A stretch of 64,000 nucleotides of DNA from Plectosphaerella cucumerina (taxonomy: Eukaryota; Ascomycota; Sordariomycetes; Glomerellales; Plectosphaerellaceae): NCBI GenBank assembly GCA_020746995.1, contig JAGPXD010000003.1:3038001-3102000 (forward strand), given 5' to 3'. The stretch's first letter is position 1. Each line of letters begins with the position of its first letter. Both the position numbers and the translations under genes were made by a program. Positions 62,538-64,000 of the stretch are shown here, one piece after another. The notes under the pieces were generated by a model. That model saw only the letters and a program-made list of their open reading frames with translations, was not told the origin of the DNA and made no database searches.

Positions 62538-64000
62538 TCAACCCGTCTGCGGCAGTCGGATGGCGAGCTCATCTTCATCGCCCACGTACATCGCAACTGT
62601 TCCGTCGCCGTCGCCACCATACATAGGCTCCCGATCATGTCGCTGCGGCATTTCTAGAAGCCTTGCACGCGGCTGCTCGGATACACGTTCTTCGATGAAG
62701 TCAATAGAGCTGTCTGTAACTTCTCCCCCATCTCTTCCCGAGTCTCCTTGATTTCTCGGCTGTGGTTTAGCTGCTGTCTCAGGAAGAATATGACCGAATT
62801 TATGTGCGTCAAAAGTCAGGCTAAAAAGGAGACCACACTCCATGCTATTATACCCTCAGAATTAGATAAAATCGGGTGTTGTACAAGAAGCACGGACGCT
62901 CAACGTACCATTTGGTAAAAACTTGGTTGAAGATTCTTGGAATGGACGAGTTGCAGCTCGGGCCTCTGCCACGTCCATCCGGTGAACGATAGGCTGGTCC
63001 ATGGGCAATGCTCAGATGAACAGTCTGCATGGGCTTGAAAGCAGTCTTCCACGGAGGCTTTATGTGATGCTCCCTGATCCTATCGGGCAAGATTCGCTCC
63101 AATCTGAATCTCCTCGAGGTATTGCTCCTAGGCTCCAGCTCTGACGCGTAAGCGATGGCGAGAAAGTCGTAGAACATGTCCCAGGACAGGATATTGCTGA
63201 GGAATATCTTTCTCTGGATCCCCAGATGATCGACGAGGGTGAAGTAGAGATCCTCCAGGGGACGCGCAACTTGCTCTAGCTTGCTGAGGATCTCGTCGAG
63301 CTTCGGCTGGATCGCGGATCCCAGAGCAAACACCTGAGCCACAGTATGTCGGATGTCTTGACATGCCTGGGTAACTTGGTTCAACTTGTACAGCAGGGCA
63401 CGGCCAAGTGCTACCAGGAATGCCTGCAGCTGTCGCAGAGATGTCGATTGAGCCTGGAGGGCTGTCTTCGACTCATCCCCGTTCTGGGCGATTTGTTCGG
63501 AAAGTTGGTCTCGGCTCGACTTGATTTCGTCCCTGTTTTGTTCGAATTAGCATGAAGTGGAAGGAGTAGGCTGTAGGATTCTTCGCTAGACACGTACATT
63601 GCTGTCGCTCCGAGGTGGAGATCCAGCAAGCCGGTGTGAGCAACGAGGTTCGTCTCGAAAGCTTCGATTTCCTTCTTGTCGAGTCTCCAATTGACCTTCT
63701 TCAGGACATCTTTGAGCTTGTTCCCCGATCCACCATTTGTCAGGTTCGGTCCAAACTTGTCAAGTTTGACCACGAAAGCGTCGATACAGGCTCTGATCTG
63801 CCGAAGAATTTGCCGCACGTCTGCTTGGATCTCTGCATCTCTCGTGCTCTTCGGTGGGCCTCCGAAGACCTCATCGACTCGCTTGACGGTTTTAAGCTGG
63901 ATGCGGAGTCTGTCGACGACGACGCGGTAGTCGCTGACCGAGCCCCTAGAATCATCGAGCACCTCGATCAGATCCTTGATGAGGGTGGTGAGTGCCAAGA
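62538..64000 (-). CDS. Fungal STAND/PigL_N-type N-terminal domain protein, 5' end off the window
   Basis: Partial gene; exons seen: beyond 64000 down to 63598, then 63532-62909 and 62844-62538, with introns of 65 and 64 nt (GTACGT..AAACAG and GTACGT..AATAG). The helical N-terminal region (SDYRVVVDRLRIQLKTVKRV, ADVRQILRQIRACIDAFVVK, KLKDVLKKVNWRLDKKEIEA, ETNLVAHTGLLDLHL) is of the type found at the start of fungal NLR/STAND proteins and in the PigL_N family. Then comes a coiled-coil-like stretch (SSRDQLSEQIAQNGDES) and a moderately conserved part (LYFTLVDHLGIQRKIFLSNI). The acidic C-terminus (MYVGDEDELAIRLPQTG) closes it. No NB-ARC or NACHT domain is visible before the stop. Family membership is by eye. 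Confidence 0.75.

Noticed and set aside
1..64000. CRISPR arrays, insertion sequences, bacterial operons or prophage
   Set aside because: None seen; the window is eukaryotic nuclear DNA with spliceosomal introns.

Overview
The window is nuclear DNA of a filamentous ascomycete (Pezizomycotina; probably Sordariomycetes, which is an inference from gene content and not a test). The support is direct: GC-rich genes on both strands separated by 0.3-2.8 kb gaps, introns of about 50-115 nt with GTAAGT/GTATGT-type donors, CTAAC/CTGAC-like branch sites and CAG/TAG acceptors, an intron-containing nuclear tRNA-Pro, and one short TpA-rich patch of the kind left by repeat-induced point mutation (RIP). No prokaryotic or viral genes were seen.

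1-10.5 kb: pirin (-), a very large orphan nuclear-type protein with internal repeats (-), a double GFA/CENP-V zinc protein (+), and a stand-alone SRA/YDG (methyl-DNA-reader fold) protein (-). 10.5-18.9 kb: an AT-rich RIP-like relic, the mitochondrial phosphate carrier MIR1 (+), a Dal5/Tna1-type MFS permease (+), tRNA-Ala(AGC) (-), and a secreted cysteine-rich protein behind a TATA box (+). 19-36 kb is mainly housekeeping: an HNH-domain protein (-), RPAP1 (-), an Hpc2/ubinuclein-like HIR-complex subunit (+), RRP14/SURF6 (+), VPS74/GOLPH3 (-), and eIF2A (+).

36-64 kb is more accessory: tRNA-Pro(CGG) with a 25-nt intron, a trichothecene-3-O-acetyltransferase-like BAHD enzyme, a SesB-type alpha/beta hydrolase, a signal-peptide SET-domain protein, three tandem BTB/POZ paralogues sharing one exon-intron design, a very divergent histone-H3-fold protein, a proline-rich single-pass membrane protein, an AlaX-type tRNA editing protein, a small catalase-like protein, a secreted M28 aminopeptidase, a 2OG-Fe(II) oxygenase broken by an in-frame TGA, and the 3' part of a gene with a PigL_N/STAND-type fungal N-terminal domain.

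The genes do not form one pathway. The main threads are chromatin and transcription (SRA, HIR/Hpc2, RPAP1, H3-like, SET, possibly BTB), ribosome and translation (RRP14, eIF2A, AlaX, two tRNAs), and secretion or environment (Cys-rich secreted protein, LAP-type peptidase, BAHD enzyme, MFS). The most interesting items are the divergent H3-like gene, the BTB trio, the in-frame TAG inside a 27-nt GT..AG segment of the Hpc2-like gene, and the TGA-disrupted oxygenase. Exon models were built by hand from splice consensus and reading-frame continuity; no alignment or database search was run.
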